From assembly GCA_029821875.1 (NCBI GenBank), contig JALGXW010000009.1:41423-105422 (forward strand): a DNA stretch of 64,000 nt. The letters are read 5' to 3'. This document shows positions 53,892 through 63,140 of this stretch, piece after piece. Below the pieces are notes generated by a model that was not told the origin of the DNA, ran no database searches, and saw only the letters and a list, made by a program, of their open reading frames with translations. This DNA is from Candidatus Hebobacterum abditum (GTDB taxonomy: Bacteria > Armatimonadota > Hebobacteria > Hebobacterales > Hebobacteraceae). Each line of letters begins with the position of its first letter. The first letter of the stretch is position 1. The position numbers and the translations under genes were made by a program.

Positions 53892-54629
53892 ATGCTCGAC
53901 GTCCTAGTGGTGGAGGACAATCCTCGGCTGCGCGAAGCGCTCAATACCGGACTCAGCGGCCTGCCCGGAGTCACAGTTGTGCATACTTGCGACTCCGGAG
54001 AAGACGCCCTCGCCTATTGCCTCGAGCACACACCCGACGCCGTCCTCATGGACGTGGAGCTGGCGGGCGAGATGAACGGGATCGAGGCGGCTGTGGCGGT
54101 CCGGCGGGAGCTGCCGCGCCTGCCCGTGGTCTTCTACTCGATCCAAGACGACGAGGCCTACTACCGGGCCTTTCGGAACTCAGGCATCCTGAGCCACTAC
54201 GCCTATGTCCGCAAGTCGGACTACCTGCTGCCCGAGATGATCCTGCCTTTGCTCCAGGACGCGGTGAGCGGCAGGAGCTTCATTGACTCCGACATCGAAA
54301 CCCGCGTCCAAGAGGTGACCCACAAGGACGCCGAGTCGCCGATGGCCCTCCTCGAGCCGAACGAGCAGGAGGTCGCGCGCATGCTGGCCCTCGGCATGAC
54401 GAACGAGCAGATAGCTGCGCGTATGGGCTTCCGTGACAAGCGGACCATCAGCCGCACCAACGGGCAGATATACGCGACCTGGGGGCTGAGCAAGAGCGCC
54501 ACGGACGACAAGGTGGCGCGGACGCGGGCCGCACTCATCGTGCGCACCGGACGCCTGATCTCATGGGACGATGAAGGCGCGCCTTGGGTTACAGACGGGC
54601 GCGGAGAGCGGGTGAAGTGGGAGGCGTGA
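53892..54629 (+). CDS. Response regulator with C-terminal LuxR-like helix-turn-helix
   Basis: 245 residues from the ATG at 53892. Receiver domain (about 1-125) with acidic residues VVEDN, phosphoacceptor Asp in AVLMDVELAGEMN, Ser in VVFYSIQDDE and Lys in YVRKSDYL. The effector (about 160-225) is LLEPNEQEVARMLALGMTNE.. QIAARMGF, a GerE/LuxR-like helix-turn-helix, although the recognition helix DKRTISRTNGQIYATWG is unusual. Its stop overlaps the start of the sensor kinase (GTGA), so the pair is coupled. It is divergent from radical SAM copy 1 and probably controls that gene. Confidence 0.88.
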   Translation: MLDVLVVEDNPRLREALNTGLSGLPGVTVVHTCDSGEDALAYCLEHTPDAVLMDVELAGEMNGIEAAVAVRRELPRLPVVFYSIQDDEAYYRAFRNSGILSHYAYVRKSDYLLPEMILPLLQDAVSGRSFIDSDIETRVQEVTHKDAESPMALLEPNEQEVARMLALGMTNEQIAARMGFRDKRTISRTNGQIYATWGLSKSATDDKVARTRAALIVRTGRLISWDDEGAPWVTDGRGERVKWEA

Positions 54630-56803
54630 TCTTCGACATCCCGCTGCTCTACGGGGCTCTGCTCGGCCTGTCGCTCTTCAACACGGTTGTGCTGCTGTGG
54701 CTCGGTCTGACTGTCTTGCTGAACGCGGCGCGCCGCACAGCGGCAATCTGGCTCGTGGGCGGCGGCCTGGTGGCAGCGGCTGTCTTCTTCGTAAGCCACA
54801 CCTTCATCGTCTGGTATAGCGCAACCACCCTCCGGCCGTCACTCAATGCCTGGTGGTCGCTCGGCTGGCTCGGGCTCGTCTTCGCACCCTACGCCTGGTA
54901 TATCGCGATGCTCTGGCACACCGGCTACTGGGAGGAGGCCCGTTCGGGGTTCAGTCGGAGGCACCGTCCAGCGTTGGTGTTCGCCACGCTCCTTGCAGTC
55001 GCACTTCTGGCGGTGGTCGCCGTAGGCAAACCCATTCCCTCGTCGATGCGACTCAGCGGCCTCTACTTCTTCACGGCACCGCTTCTCTTCGGCCTTCCAC
55101 TGCTGCTGCTTCTCTATCCGCTCTTCGTTCTGGTCTGTGTGCTCTTCTCGCTGAGCGCGCTGCGCCGGCCTGGGCCCATCTCCCGCGCGCTCGCCGCTCC
55201 CGCCCGCAGGCGGGCGCGGCCCTGGCTGATTGCCGCCTCCGTGTCGGTGCTGATCGTCAGCCTGCTGATGATCGACGTCATGATCTTCCTCGTCCTCTAC
55301 GCGCGGGGACGGTACCTGGAGGTGTTGCTGGACCAGCCGGTCATCGAGGCCTTCTGGCTCGACTTGGCGGTGAGTCTACCGATAACGGCAGCCGTCGTGC
55401 TCCTCGGCCAGGCCGTCGTCGCGTACGAAGTCTTCGCGGGGAGGGCCCTGCCGAGGAGGGGCCTGCGACGCCAGTGGCATCTCGTGCTGCTGCTCGCGCT
55501 GCTCTCCAGCGCGACCGTTGGTGTTACCTTGGCCCTGGGCGCGAATCCGATGTTCACCATCGTGGTGCTGGTCGTACTCGCGGCGTCGAGCTACGCCGTG
55601 CTCGGCTGGCGATCCTACGCCGAGCGGCAGGCGCAGGCAGACGAGCTACGCTTGCTTGTATCCAGCGAGCATGCCTTCGATGCATTGCTCAGTCCACCCA
55701 CCAGCGAGACGTCGGGATCCCCAGGGCCGTTCGTCGCCCTCTGCCGAGATGTGCTCGGCGCGCAGTGTGCCTATCTACTGCCGACTCGACTGCTCTCATC
55801 TCTCGTTGGCGGCCCATTGAGCTACCCGCCAGAACGAACCGCGGATTTCGGCATCGACGATGACCTCGCCCAGCGCATCGAGCCGGGATCTATGATCCTA
55901 GCGGTGCCTCCCGAGCGCTACGGCGGCGCCGCCTGTGCCGTTCCCCTCTGGAACCCCCGCGGCTTGGCCGGCGTTCTCTTGCTTGGCGCAAAGAGCGGTG
56001 GTGGGCTCTACTCCCAGGAGGAGATAGAGATTGCGCGCGCGGCCGGCGAGCGGCTCCTGGACACGATCGCTGTGCTCGGCCTCGCACAGCGCCTTCTGTC
56101 TCTCCAGCGAGAGCGGTTCATTCAGACCCAGGTGCTCGACAGCCAGTCCCGCCGTGCGCTGCACGACGAGGTCCTCCCAAGCCTCCACGCCGCCATGCTG
56201 GGTCTTCGCTCCTCACCCGGAGGTGGACCCCAGACGACTGAGGTGGTTGCACAACTTGCCGAGGTGCACCAACGCCTATCGGCTCTGCTGCGCGAGATGC
56301 CCATAGGGCGCGCCTCACGGGTGGCCGACCTCGGGCTCTTTGGGGCGCTCCGCGATGCGGTGGAGACGGAGTTCGCCCGCAGCTTCGACGGAGTGGTGTG
56401 GAACGTCGATGAAGAGGCGGCCGAGCAGGCCTCCTCCCTTCCGACGCTTACGGCCGATGTAGTCTTCTACGCGGCCAAGGAGGTCGTCCGCAACGCCGCC
56501 CGCCATGGCCGCGGCGGGGAGCCCTCGCGCCCGCTCCGGCTGCGACTCGGGGCGGCCTGGCTAGACGGCCTTCACCTCTCTATCGAGGACGACGGAGTCG
56601 GCATCGCCTCGACAGAGCCGGCGGATTCCCAGAGCCACGGCCTCGCTCTGCACAGCACCATGCTCGCCGTCATTGGCGGCTCCCTGGCGACGGGCCGCGA
56701 CGCGGGGAGGGGGACAAGAGTGACCATCTCTGTCCCAGCAGAGGCCTGGAGTGAGGACCTGCCAGGCGACGACCCGCCTCCGCTTCAGGGATCATCACCT
56801 TGA
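54626..56803 (+). CDS. Membrane sensor histidine kinase (HisKA_3-like)
   Basis: 725 residues from the GTG at 54626, which overlaps the regulator stop. The first about 340 residues hold eight or so membrane helices (FNTVVLLWLGLTVLLNAA, LLFGLPLLLLLYPLFVLVC). A GAF-like domain (about 360-495) follows, then an H-box of the LuxR-regulator type, RRALHDEVLPSLHAAM (His near 512, HDExxP), and a HATPase_c domain (about 590-725; VVRNAARHGRGG, IEDDGVGI). It is the cognate kinase of the upstream NarL/LuxR-type regulator. Its last 134 bases overlap the minus-strand lipid kinase gene. Confidence 0.9.
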   Translation: MIFDIPLLYGALLGLSLFNTVVLLWLGLTVLLNAARRTAAIWLVGGGLVAAAVFFVSHTFIVWYSATTLRPSLNAWWSLGWLGLVFAPYAWYIAMLWHTGYWEEARSGFSRRHRPALVFATLLAVALLAVVAVGKPIPSSMRLSGLYFFTAPLLFGLPLLLLLYPLFVLVCVLFSLSALRRPGPISRALAAPARRRARPWLIAASVSVLIVSLLMIDVMIFLVLYARGRYLEVLLDQPVIEAFWLDLAVSLPITAAVVLLGQAVVAYEVFAGRALPRRGLRRQWHLVLLLALLSSATVGVTLALGANPMFTIVVLVVLAASSYAVLGWRSYAERQAQADELRLLVSSEHAFDALLSPPTSETSGSPGPFVALCRDVLGAQCAYLLPTRLLSSLVGGPLSYPPERTADFGIDDDLAQRIEPGSMILAVPPERYGGAACAVPLWNPRGLAGVLLLGAKSGGGLYSQEEIEIARAAGERLLDTIAVLGLAQRLLSLQRERFIQTQVLDSQSRRALHDEVLPSLHAAMLGLRSSPGGGPQTTEVVAQLAEVHQRLSALLREMPIGRASRVADLGLFGALRDAVETEFARSFDGVVWNVDEEAAEQASSLPTLTADVVFYAAKEVVRNAARHGRGGEPSRPLRLRLGAAWLDGLHLSIEDDGVGIASTEPADSQSHGLALHSTMLAVIGGSLATGRDAGRGTRVTISVPAEAWSEDLPGDDPPPLQGSSP

Positions 56804-57665
56804 GCGCCGCGGGCATGATGCTGATATCGACGGGCGTTCGGCCGGCCCGGTCGCCGTCGACGTGAACGAACACCGGCGGCTCCGACTCAATGAGCACACG
56901 CCGCGCCCGCAGGCGATCTACTCCGCGGGAGGCGCCGGGGCGGCCTCGCAGCACCCCGCAGACCTGACGAGCGACCTGGACCGCGGGGCCGCTCCGAAAG
57001 AACCACACGTCGAGCCACCCATCATCTACCACGGCCTGGGGCGCCACCCGCAGATGGTACGCGTAGTGCCGGGCGTTGGCGACGAGGACGAGCCACGCTT
57101 CGCCCTCCACGGCGGCGGCCTCGGTCGTGACGCGGAATCGCGTGGCCGGGTAGCGTGTCAGCAGACGTACGCCGCGACTCAATGCCGAATAGCCCAGCAT
57201 GTCCTTGTTCGCCGGCGGCAAGACAGTGTGGACGACCGCTCCGTCGAAGCCTGCTCCTGCCATCTGAGCGAAGGGCCGTCCGTTCGCCAGCCCTAGGTCG
57301 ATGCGGTGAGCCAGGCCGCCCAACGAGACCGTGACGGCCTCTGGCAGCGCGCGAGGGATGCCCAGCTCCCCTGCGAGCGCGTTGAGCGTTCCCGATGGCA
57401 CGATTCCCAGGGCGAATCCGGTGCCCGCGAGCGCGGGTAGCACGGCATTGATGGTGCCGTCGCCCCCGGCCGCGATAACCCTCGTGTCATCTGGCGACTC
57501 GCCCGCCAGTGCCTCTCGCAACCTGGCCTGCACCTTCTTCGTGGAGCATGCGGCCACTCGCTGCACGTGGACCCTTGCCTCTCGCAGGCAGCGGACAATG
57601 GCTGCCAACCTCGGCCGCCGTCGGCGGGACCCGGCAGCGGGATTCGCCACCACGAGGGCCTTCAT
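56670..57665 (-). CDS. Diacylglycerol kinase-like lipid kinase
   Basis: 331 residues from the ATG at 57665, whose A is shared with the TGA of the upstream radical SAM gene (TGATG coupling). Catalytic features are VVANPAAGSRRRR, the nucleotide loop AAGGDGTINAVLPAL and VPSGTLNALAGELG. The C-terminal lobe (RFRVTTEAAAVEGE, VHVDGDRAG) fits the YegS/BmrU/DagK family, which phosphorylates diacylglycerol or related lipids. The last about 30 residues (GRRLAGPHSRPLLGQ..) extend past the fold and overlap the kinase gene on the other strand. Its coupling to a radical SAM enzyme implies a lipid substrate for that enzyme. Confidence 0.9.
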   Translation of the reverse strand: MKALVVANPAAGSRRRRPRLAAIVRCLREARVHVQRVAACSTKKVQARLREALAGESPDDTRVIAAGGDGTINAVLPALAGTGFALGIVPSGTLNALAGELGIPRALPEAVTVSLGGLAHRIDLGLANGRPFAQMAGAGFDGAVVHTVLPPANKDMLGYSALSRGVRLLTRYPATRFRVTTEAAAVEGEAWLVLVANARHYAYHLRVAPQAVVDDGWLDVWFFRSGPAVQVARQVCGVLRGRPGASRGVDRLRARRVLIESEPPVFVHVDGDRAGRTPVDISIMPAALKVMIPEAEAGRRLAGPHSRPLLGQRWSLLSPSPRRGPSPGSRQ

Positions 57666-59149
57666 CAGAGCTGCCCCCTGTGGACCTGGGACAGCGCCTC
57701 TTGTACTGGGCGCGGAGGGAGGGCCTCGGCGGGCACGACCTGTCGCCTGTGCCCCTCCACTGGCCGACGGCCGTTGCGGCTCCTGATCGGCCCACCCGAT
57801 GCTGCAAGCACTCCTGTGAGCAATGGCGAGAAGCGGCCGACTTGCCCAGAGCGGATGATCAGGTCCCACAGCGCCTCGAACCTGCCCCATCCGGCGGTGT
57901 ACACGCAGTGGCGAAGCTGGTCGCGCAGCCGTGCATGGGTCGCTGCGCTCTTCAGAATGGAGCCCCAGCCATAGAAGTCGCGGTGGGCACGCAGACGTCC
58001 GGCCTTGAGTTGCGCGGCCGACATCCGCGCAGGTTGGAACACGACATGAGCCGTGTCGTACAGGTCCCAATTCCGCGTGAGAATACGATCCTCGGCCGCC
58101 ATCCGCTGGTAGAGACGTGTGCCCGGGTACGGCGTGAGGATGTGGAAGGTGGCCGTCTCGATGCCCTGGGCGAGCGCCCACTCCACCGTGCGCTCGAAGA
58201 CGCTTTCGTCATCGTCATCCAGGCCGAAGACGAAGGTGGCATTCACCATCACTCCGGCGTCGTGGAAACGGCGCACGGCCTCCTCGTAATCACACTTCAG
58301 ATTCTGGTGCTTCCGGTAGTCGGCGAGGTTCCTGTCGCTGATCGTCTCGAATCCCACCAGCAGTGTCCGCAGCCCCGACGCGACGGCGCGATTCAGCAGA
58401 TCTGTGCGAAGAGCTGAGTCCACTGTCGCGGCAGACTGCCAAGTTCGGCCCATTCCCTTCATGCCCCCGAAGAGGGCCCGCGCAAACTCCTCACTTCCGA
58501 GGATGTGGTCGTCCAAGAAGTACAGGTGGCGGCCGGGGAGACGTTCGATCTCCGCCATAGCCTGATCCACGGTCTGCGTGTAGAACGCCTTGCCTCCACG
58601 GAAGAAGCTGGAGTTCGAGCAGAAGTCGCAGCAGTGGGGGCAGCCGCGTGAGACCACGAGGGCGTTGGGCGCCAGGTAGAGGTGCGTCTTGATCAAGTCT
58701 CGACGGGCCGGTGGCTGGTCGGCGAGACAGCGGACCTGGGAGCGATAGACCCTTCTCGGCCGGCGAGCCCTGAAGTCGCCGAGGAACCGCGGCCATGCCT
58801 CTTCCGCCGGCCCGAGAAACACTGTGTCCGCGTGCCGGAGTGCTTCCACTGGCATTGCGGTCGCGTGAAGGCCGCCCAGACAGACATGGACTCCTCTCCT
58901 GCGGTAATGATCGGCTATCTCGTATGCGCGGCGAGCCCCGGACACAGACACTGAGATGCCGACGAGATCCGGGCTATCATCTGCCTCGAGTGGCTCGACG
59001 TTCTCATCCTCGATCCAGACCTCGTCATCTGCGCGCACGTACCCGGCCAGTGTCGCGAGCCCGATGGGAGGCCACAGCGAGTAGTTGATCTTGCGCCGGG
59101 GCTCTCCCTGTGACCGCGTGAACCGCGGGAGAACGAGCTTCACCCTCAT
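57665..59149 (-). CDS. B12-binding-type radical SAM protein, copy 2
   Basis: 494 residues, a paralogue of 52270-53721: the same opening (YSLWPPIGLATLAGYV), VSRGCPHCCDFC for the SAM cluster, YFLDDHILGSEEFA and FHILTPYPGTRLYQ. The blocks around ADHYRRRGVHV are nearly identical. The last about 40 residues (RNGRRPVEGHRRQVV..) are basic and low in hydrophobic residues. No DxHxxG cobalamin ligand motif is visible. The gene is translationally coupled to the lipid kinase. Possible lipid or isoprenoid modification; the reaction is unknown. Confidence 0.9.
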   Translation of the reverse strand: MRVKLVLPRFTRSQGEPRRKINYSLWPPIGLATLAGYVRADDEVWIEDENVEPLEADDSPDLVGISVSVSGARRAYEIADHYRRRGVHVCLGGLHATAMPVEALRHADTVFLGPAEEAWPRFLGDFRARRPRRVYRSQVRCLADQPPARRDLIKTHLYLAPNALVVSRGCPHCCDFCSNSSFFRGGKAFYTQTVDQAMAEIERLPGRHLYFLDDHILGSEEFARALFGGMKGMGRTWQSAATVDSALRTDLLNRAVASGLRTLLVGFETISDRNLADYRKHQNLKCDYEEAVRRFHDAGVMVNATFVFGLDDDDESVFERTVEWALAQGIETATFHILTPYPGTRLYQRMAAEDRILTRNWDLYDTAHVVFQPARMSAAQLKAGRLRAHRDFYGWGSILKSAATHARLRDQLRHCVYTAGWGRFEALWDLIIRSGQVGRFSPLLTGVLAASGGPIRSRNGRRPVEGHRRQVVPAEALPPRPVQEALSQVHRGQL

Positions 59150-59229
59150 GGCAGTTTACCTCCATCTCAGGATGTGGTTGGTCGGTTGGCCGCCATGTTA
59201 GGTTTGAGGGCCGATTCTGCCGACCCACC

Positions 59230-59251
59230 GGGTGCGCGCCGGCGCGCACCC
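59230..59251. repeat. Perfect 22-bp palindrome
   Basis: GGGTGCGCGCC and GGCGCGCACCC are exact reverse complements with no spacer. It lies in the 216-base divergent spacer between radical SAM copy 2 (start 59149) and the dehydrogenase (start 59366). It could be a dimeric regulator site or a cruciform/hairpin element. Confidence 0.5.
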
Positions 59252-59365
59252 GAGTGCGCGGGGGCCCCTCCCGGCAGGAGCGCCTCGGGGGAAGCCGAAC
59301 TTCGGTCGGCAGAGCCGTTGCTGTGATCAACCACGCGAGACGGAGCGCGCAGGAGAGTCGGTGCA

Positions 59366-60382
59366 ATGAGACAGGCCGTGATGACGTCGCCCGGGAAGAT
59401 CGAGTTTCGCGAGGCCGCGGAGCCGCGGGTGAGCCCGGGCCAAGTATTACTGCGGGTCAAGCAGATTGGGGTGTGCGGAAGCGACGTGCATGTCTACCAT
59501 GGCAAGCACCCCTTCACGTCCTATCCGATCGTGCAGGGGCACGAGTTCTCGGCCGTCGTCGAGGGCCTCGGCGAGGGCGTGGATGGAATCGAGATCGGCT
59601 CAAAGGCCACCGCACGCCCCCAGGTCGTCTGCGGTGAGTGTCGGCCGTGCCGCCGCGGCGACTACCACATCTGCGACCACCTGAAGGTGCAGGGCTTCCA
59701 GGCGCCGGGCGTCGCGCAGGATCTCTTCGTCACTGAGGCGGAGAAGGTGGTCGTGCTGCCGGATAGCTTTACACACGTCCAGGGCGCGCTGGTCGAGCCG
59801 GCCGCCGTGGCCGTCCATGCGAGCGGCTGGGCAGGGGAGCTGAGCGGGAAGAACGTCGTGGTGACGGGCGCCGGTCCCATCGGCAATCTCGTCGCGCAGA
59901 TGTGCCGCTGCCGGGGGGCGCACGTTCTCATCACAGACCTGAGCGAGTTCCGGCTTGACAGGGCGCGGGAGTGCGGCCTCGAGGCGACATCAAATGCCGC
60001 GGAAGAGGCGCTGCCAGAGGCCTCGCGGCGGGCCTTCGGAAACGACGGCTTCGACGTCGCCTTCGAGTGCGCGGGGGCGGAAGCCAGTGTCTCGGCGGCG
60101 ATCGACGCGGTGAACAAGGGCGGGTCGATCGTCATCGTCGCGGTCTTCCAGGAGAAGCCGCCGGTGGACCTGGCTGTCATCGGGGACCGGGAGCTGCATC
60201 TGCTCGGGACGCTGATGTACCAGCACGGCGATTACGAGGAAGCTGTCCGACACATCGCCGCTGGCGACATCTGCACGGCGCCGCTCGACTCGAAGCACTT
60301 CCCCTTCCAGCAGTACCTCGATGCATACCGCTACATAGAGGATCAGGGGGCCGACTGCCTTAAGGTCTTCATCGACCTCTGA
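59366..60382 (+). CDS. Zinc-dependent medium-chain dehydrogenase (sorbitol/idonate dehydrogenase-like)
   Basis: 338 residues. Catalytic zinc ligands in GVCGSDVHVYHG and VQGHEFSAVVE; structural zinc lobe CGECRPCRRGDYHIC; cofactor loop GAGPIGNLVAQMC; preference for sugar or polyol substrates is suggested by similarity to L-idonate 5-dehydrogenase and sorbitol dehydrogenase. The ATG at 59366 has AGGAG ten bases upstream. It is convergent with atpG. It is a different subgroup from the dehydrogenase at 4640-5632. Confidence 0.9.
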   Translation: MRQAVMTSPGKIEFREAAEPRVSPGQVLLRVKQIGVCGSDVHVYHGKHPFTSYPIVQGHEFSAVVEGLGEGVDGIEIGSKATARPQVVCGECRPCRRGDYHICDHLKVQGFQAPGVAQDLFVTEAEKVVVLPDSFTHVQGALVEPAAVAVHASGWAGELSGKNVVVTGAGPIGNLVAQMCRCRGAHVLITDLSEFRLDRARECGLEATSNAAEEALPEASRRAFGNDGFDVAFECAGAEASVSAAIDAVNKGGSIVIVAVFQEKPPVDLAVIGDRELHLLGTLMYQHGDYEEAVRHIAAGDICTAPLDSKHFPFQQYLDAYRYIEDQGADCLKVFIDL

Positions 60383-60448
60383 GATGACCTCGGCCGATGC
60401 GGGGGCCGCCGGCCGCGCGGTTCCGCGTTCTCAGCCTCCGCAGAGGGG

Positions 60449-61339
60449 CTAGTCCGTGGCCCCGGCGAGGGCCTCGAAGCCGCCGACGATGTCGAGCAGC
60501 TCGGCCGTGATCGAGACCTGCCGCTGCCGGTGGAACTGACTCCGCAGCTCTTGGACTCGCTCCTCGATGTTCCGTTCGGCCGCCTGCATTGAGGCCAGGC
60601 GGCTTGCGTTCTCCGCGGCGAGGGACTCGACGACCGACCGATAGATGGATACGAGAAGATGCTGGCGAATGAGGGCCGAGAAGAGCGTGTCCCAGTCCAC
60701 GGTGAACATCGGGAGTGTCCTGCCGCCCCATCTCCGCTCCTTCAGATCGCCGAGCCAGCGGACATCCACTGGCAGTAGTTGGCGTGTGTGTGGACCGTAG
60801 CTGGCACGTGATGTCGGTCGGTTGTGGTATACGAGGAGGCTGTCGACGCCCAGCTCGTCGTGCCACTGGTCGATCTGCAGCAGAACGTCTTCGACTAAGG
60901 GGCAGATCCCAGAGAGCGAGGCGGGGACCGAAAACACTTCGTCGAGCTGGACGCCAGCTTGCTCGAGGGGGAATGTGACGCGAAGCCCGATGGCGAGGAT
61001 GACCTGGCGCTCTCGCCGTGCGCCAAGCCGGCCGAGATCGCGTGCTGCGTACTCGGAGATGTCTTCATTGAACTGGCCGCACATGCTCTGGTCCGACCCG
61101 ATGACGGCTGCCGCCACCAGCTCGCCCTCCGTCTGCTGGGTTAGCCTGAGCTCCTCCGGTCCATGGCGCAGGGCAATCTGGAGGCCGAGTTCGACGGCCC
61201 GGTGATAGTCAGCAAGGGAGTCCACGGCATCCTGGAAGTGACGGATGCTGATGGCCGCGAGGCCCTTCATGGTCTTGACGACAGACCTGAGATTCTCGGC
61301 CGTGCCAATCCTCGCGCGCAGCTCTTCCAGGGTCTCCAC
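60449..61339 (-). CDS. atpG: F-type ATP synthase gamma subunit
   Basis: 296 residues, the central rotor shaft. The N-terminal helix (LRARIGTAENLRSVVKTMKG) and the C-terminal helix (ASMQAAERNIEERVQELR.. ISITAELLDIVGGFEA-type end) are recognisable, with the Rossmann-like middle (VIGSDQSMCGQFNEDIS). It is the last gene of the minus-strand ATP synthase operon, three bases after atpA. The middle is more divergent than in housekeeping gamma subunits, as expected of the N-ATPase group. Confidence 0.93.
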   Translation of the reverse strand: METLEELRARIGTAENLRSVVKTMKGLAAISIRHFQDAVDSLADYHRAVELGLQIALRHGPEELRLTQQTEGELVAAAVIGSDQSMCGQFNEDISEYAARDLGRLGARRERQVILAIGLRVTFPLEQAGVQLDEVFSVPASLSGICPLVEDVLLQIDQWHDELGVDSLLVYHNRPTSRASYGPHTRQLLPVDVRWLGDLKERRWGGRTLPMFTVDWDTLFSALIRQHLLVSIYRSVVESLAAENASRLASMQAAERNIEERVQELRSQFHRQRQVSITAELLDIVGGFEALAGATD

Positions 61340-61342
61340 AGA

Positions 61343-62875
61343 TCACTCCCTCCGAAGCGGCGAGACGGCCTGTTTCGCCGCCTCAAGGAGGCGTGTGCGG
61401 TCCTCGTCCGATAGGTCGTCACCGGCGTGGATCTTCGCGACAATCTCGGGCAGGTCGTGCCTGAGGGCGCGGCGCACGCGCCTCTCCGCTTCGGCCACCC
61501 GCTCGACGTCGAGCTCATCGAAGAGCCCCTGGGTGACGGCGAGCAACACAGCCGTCTGCTCCGCGGGCGACATGGGCTCGTACTGGGGCTGCTTGAGCGC
61601 TTCGCGGATCCTGCGGCCCCGTTCCAGGGTTCGGGCTGTCTCTTCGTCGAGTCTCGTGCCAAACCGGGAGAAGGCTTCGAGCTCCTCGAACTGCGAGTAG
61701 GTGAGCCGTAGGTCGCTGGACACCTTCCGATAGGGAGGGAGCTGGGCTCGGCCGCCGACGCGGGAGACGGAGCGGCCAACGTCGATGGCCGGGAGGAGGC
61801 CCTTCTGCTGCAGCTGCGGCGAAAGGTAGATCTGGCCGTCGGTGATGGAGATGAGATTCGTAGGGATGTAGGCGGAGATGTTCTGGGCCTCCGTCTGGAC
61901 GATGGGAAGTGCCGTCAGGGAGCCCCCTCCGCGATCGTCTCTGAGGTTCGTCGCCCGCTCGAGCAGGTGGGAGTGGATGTAGAAGATATCCCCGGGGTAG
62001 GCCTCCCGCCCGGGTGGCCGGCGGAGGAGGAGGGAGAGCTCGCGGTAGGCGCGGGCGTGTCGCGTGAGGTCGTCGTAGACGATGAGGACGTCGCGCCCCT
62101 GGCCCACGAAGTACTCGGCGATGCTCGTCGCGGCATAGGGGGCGACGTACTGGAGGCCGGGCGGATCATCTCCGGTGGTGACGACGACGGCGGTGTAACG
62201 GAGTGCTTCGCTCTCCCGCAGATCCGCGACGACCTTGGCTACGGCCGAGGTGCGCTGGCCGATAGCGCAGTAGACACACATTAGCCCGTAGTTCTTCTGA
62301 TTGATGATTGCATCGATGGCGAGCGCGGTCTTCCCGGTCTGACGGTCTCCGAGGATGAGCTCGCGCTGGCCCCGGCCGATCGGGATGAGGGCATCGACGG
62401 CTTTGATGCCGGTCTGGAGAGGGACGCTCACCGGCTCGCGCTCCATCATGCGCGGGGCCGGCTGCTCGACGTGGCGCCGCCGGGTGCCGCGGAGGGGGCC
62501 GTGGTCGTCGAGCGGTCGGCCCAGGGCGTCCACGACACGGCCGAGCAGCGCCTCGCCGACGGGGACGTCGAGCAGCCTATGCGTGCGCCGCACTTCGGCA
62601 CCCGCCCCCACGTGCTCGCTGTCGCCCAGGAGAACCACGCCGACCTCCTCGGGGTCGAGATTGAAGGCGAGGCCGAGCACGTCTCCGGGGAAGAGGATCA
62701 ACTCCTCGGCGCGCACCGAGGGGAGGCCGGAGACGCCGGCGATTCCCTTGCTGACATGGGTGACGATGCCTATCTCTCGAGTGGCAAGCCGGGCCAGGTC
62801 CCCGTCGAGGGCGCGCTCGATGGCACTCGCCGTCTCCTCCGTCACCGCTCTCAAGGGATGGCTGTCAGTCGCCAT
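61343..62875 (-). CDS. atpA: F-type ATP synthase alpha subunit
   Basis: 510 residues from the ATG at 62875; the track start (62983) adds 36 unrelated residues and overlaps the preceding gene. Walker A is [16 protein letters not shown], with IAQRTSAV-like [11 protein letters not shown], the Walker B region [19 protein letters not shown] and [10 protein letters not shown], which carries the arginine finger. Forms the alpha3beta3 head. The gene order atpB-E-F-A-G places it in an N-type operon. The start lies 10 bases before the end of the delta-like fragment. Confidence 0.97.
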   Translation of the reverse strand: MATDSHPLRAVTEETASAIERALDGDLARLATREIGIVTHVSKGIAGVSGLPSVRAEELILFPGDVLGLAFNLDPEEVGVVLLGDSEHVGAGAEVRRTHRLLDVPVGEALLGRVVDALGRPLDDHGPLRGTRRRHVEQPAPRMMEREPVSVPLQTGIKAVDALIPIGRGQRELILGDRQTGKTALAIDAIINQKNYGLMCVYCAIGQRTSAVAKVVADLRESEALRYTAVVVTTGDDPPGLQYVAPYAATSIAEYFVGQGRDVLIVYDDLTRHARAYRELSLLLRRPPGREAYPGDIFYIHSHLLERATNLRDDRGGGSLTALPIVQTEAQNISAYIPTNLISITDGQIYLSPQLQQKGLLPAIDVGRSVSRVGGRAQLPPYRKVSSDLRLTYSQFEELEAFSRFGTRLDEETARTLERGRRIREALKQPQYEPMSPAEQTAVLLAVTQGLFDELDVERVAEAERRVRRALRHDLPEIVAKIHAGDDLSDEDRTRLLEAAKQAVSPLRRE

Positions 62876-63140
62876 TGCCTTCGCCGGTCTCCACCGAGAG
62901 GGCCTGGGATAGCCCCTCGCTGAGGGCATCGAGATACTCGTCCACGCTCCAGGCGAGCTTGTACCCCCCGGCCCTGAGCTCAATGCCGCAGATCAGGTCC
63001 TGCGAGCTGTGGAACTGGACCTCTGAGGCGTCGGAGAACTCGTCTCGTACGGCAGCCTCCACCTGCCGACGGGCGCCGTCGGGGAGATCGAAGGCAGTGA
63101 AGACAGTCACCACCTCGGCGTGCTCGACGGCTCGGGACAT
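62865..63140 (-). pseudogene. Delta-like C-terminal part of the atpF (b/delta) gene, out of frame
   Basis: About 91 residues from the ATG at 63140 ([54 protein letters not shown]). This matches the C-terminal module of the long AtpF subunit of N-ATPases, where it replaces the delta subunit. No Shine-Dalgarno precedes the ATG, and it overlaps the b-subunit reading frame (63107-63529) in another frame. It is best read as the 3' half of a frameshifted atpF; an alternative is an independently translated small subunit. Confidence 0.6.
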
